Source: Propionibacteriaceae bacterium
Lineage (GTDB): Bacteria; Actinomycetota; Actinomycetes; Propionibacteriales; Propionibacteriaceae
DNA length: 6,725 bases
Direction: 5' to 3'
NCBI GenBank assembly: GCA_024636075.1
Contig: JAGXHS010000032.1
Location: 1 to 6,725 of the forward strand
Shown: piece after piece, positions 6,618 through 6,725 of the stretch
Layout of the letters: each line of letters begins with the position of its first letter
Numbering within the stretch: position 1 is the stretch's first letter
The notes under the pieces: generated by a model
What the model was told of the DNA's origin: nothing
The model's input: only the letters and a program-made list of their open reading frames with translations
The model's database searches: none
Program-made: the position numbers and the translations under genes

Positions 6618-6646
6618 GACACCGCCGGTAAGGTTGGGGCGGTGTC
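6618..6646. repeat. 9-bp inverted repeat in the divergent promoter region
   Basis: GACACCGCC (6618-6626) and its exact reverse complement GGCGGTGTC (6638-6646) are separated by 11 nt that contain the plus-strand -10 element. A further direct copy of CGACACC lies at 6605-6611, 12 bp before the copy at 6617-6623. In a leaderless transcript only the right arm would be transcribed, so this suits a DNA operator better than an RNA hairpin. The regulator, if any, is unknown. Confidence 0.5.
6629..6634 (+). promoter_or_regulatory. Probable -10 element of the polyprenyl synthetase promoter
   Basis: TAAGGT (TANNNT) is followed by 7 nt and then the GTG at 6642, again leaderless-type spacing. A CCGACA motif at 6604-6609 matches TTGACA at 4 of 6 positions but with a long 19-bp spacer. 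Alternatively AAGG at 6630-6633 could serve as a Shine-Dalgarno site if transcription starts further upstream. Confidence 0.5.
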
Positions 6647-6725
6647 CAGTTTCGACGCCTCCTCACCGCTGAACCACGACTTCCAATCGGCGATCAGCAC
6701 GACCCTCGAAGCCTTTCTGCACAAC
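6642..6725 (+). CDS. Probable polyprenyl (geranylgeranyl-type) diphosphate synthase, N-terminal fragment
   Basis: The reading frame starts at GTG 6642 and stays open to the window end, giving 28 residues (VSSFDASSPL, then NHDFQSAISTTLEAFLHN). The helix FQSAISTTLEAFL resembles the short N-terminal helix before the first core motif of trans-isoprenyl diphosphate synthases. No catalytic motif (DDxxD) is within the window. The main support is context: a divergent metF-like neighbour, as at Rv2172c/idsA2 in M. tuberculosis, and leaderless promoter spacing. If correct, it condenses isopentenyl diphosphate with allylic diphosphates for menaquinone, lipid carriers or carotenoids. The frame and start are fairly well supported; the product is inferred. 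Confidence 0.55.
   Translation, partial: MSSFDASSPLNHDFQSAISTTLEAFLHN

Noticed and set aside
2348..6725. Carotenoid biosynthesis cluster (CrtI-like protein plus polyprenyl synthetase)
   Set aside because: The two genes are separated by helD and an opposite-strand metF. The CrtI-like protein has a degenerate cofactor motif, and no phytoene synthase is visible.

Overview
This window looks like ordinary chromosomal DNA from a high-G+C actinobacterium. Codon third positions are strongly G/C, GTG starts are used, several genes look leaderless with a TANNNT -10 hexamer 6-7 nt before the start codon, and it has an actinobacterial-type HelD. The divergent metF-like / polyprenyl-synthetase pair at the right end is, to my knowledge, the arrangement of Rv2172c/idsA2 in Mycobacterium tuberculosis. 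The genus cannot be fixed from the sequence; a Propionibacteriaceae-like organism is only a guess. I see no mobile element, CRISPR array, rRNA or tRNA.

Layout. (1) 1-1085: the end of an ABC transporter ATPase and its translationally coupled ABC-2 permease, an exporter of unknown substrate. (2) 1086-1155: a short spacer ending in a probable leaderless promoter. (3) 1156-2343: an aspartate/aromatic aminotransferase frame complete in length and active-site residues except for one in-frame amber codon (TAG, 1447-1449) where the family has Gln. (4) 2348-3520: a CrtI/phytoene-desaturase-like flavin oxidoreductase, 4 nt downstream and probably coupled, with a degenerate dinucleotide-binding motif. 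(5) 3530-5752: HelD, an SF1-type ATPase that acts on RNA polymerase, whose -10-like element overlaps the stop codon of the preceding gene. (6) 5709-6602, minus strand: MetF-type methylenetetrahydrofolate reductase, overlapping helD tail-to-tail by 44 bp. (7) 6603-6641: a 39-bp divergent promoter region with two face-to-face leaderless promoters and repeated GACACC motifs. (8) 6642-6725: the start of a probable polyprenyl diphosphate synthase, cut by the window end.

The genes do not form a single pathway. The two left-hand genes are an exporter, the middle pair is a small amino-acid/redox operon, and the right side is housekeeping (transcription recycling, one-carbon metabolism, isoprenoid synthesis). 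The most notable observation is the amber codon in the aminotransferase: one C-to-T transition would explain it, the frame is otherwise open on both sides, and TAG is used as a genuine stop by two neighbouring genes. I did not find a convincing new multi-gene system.
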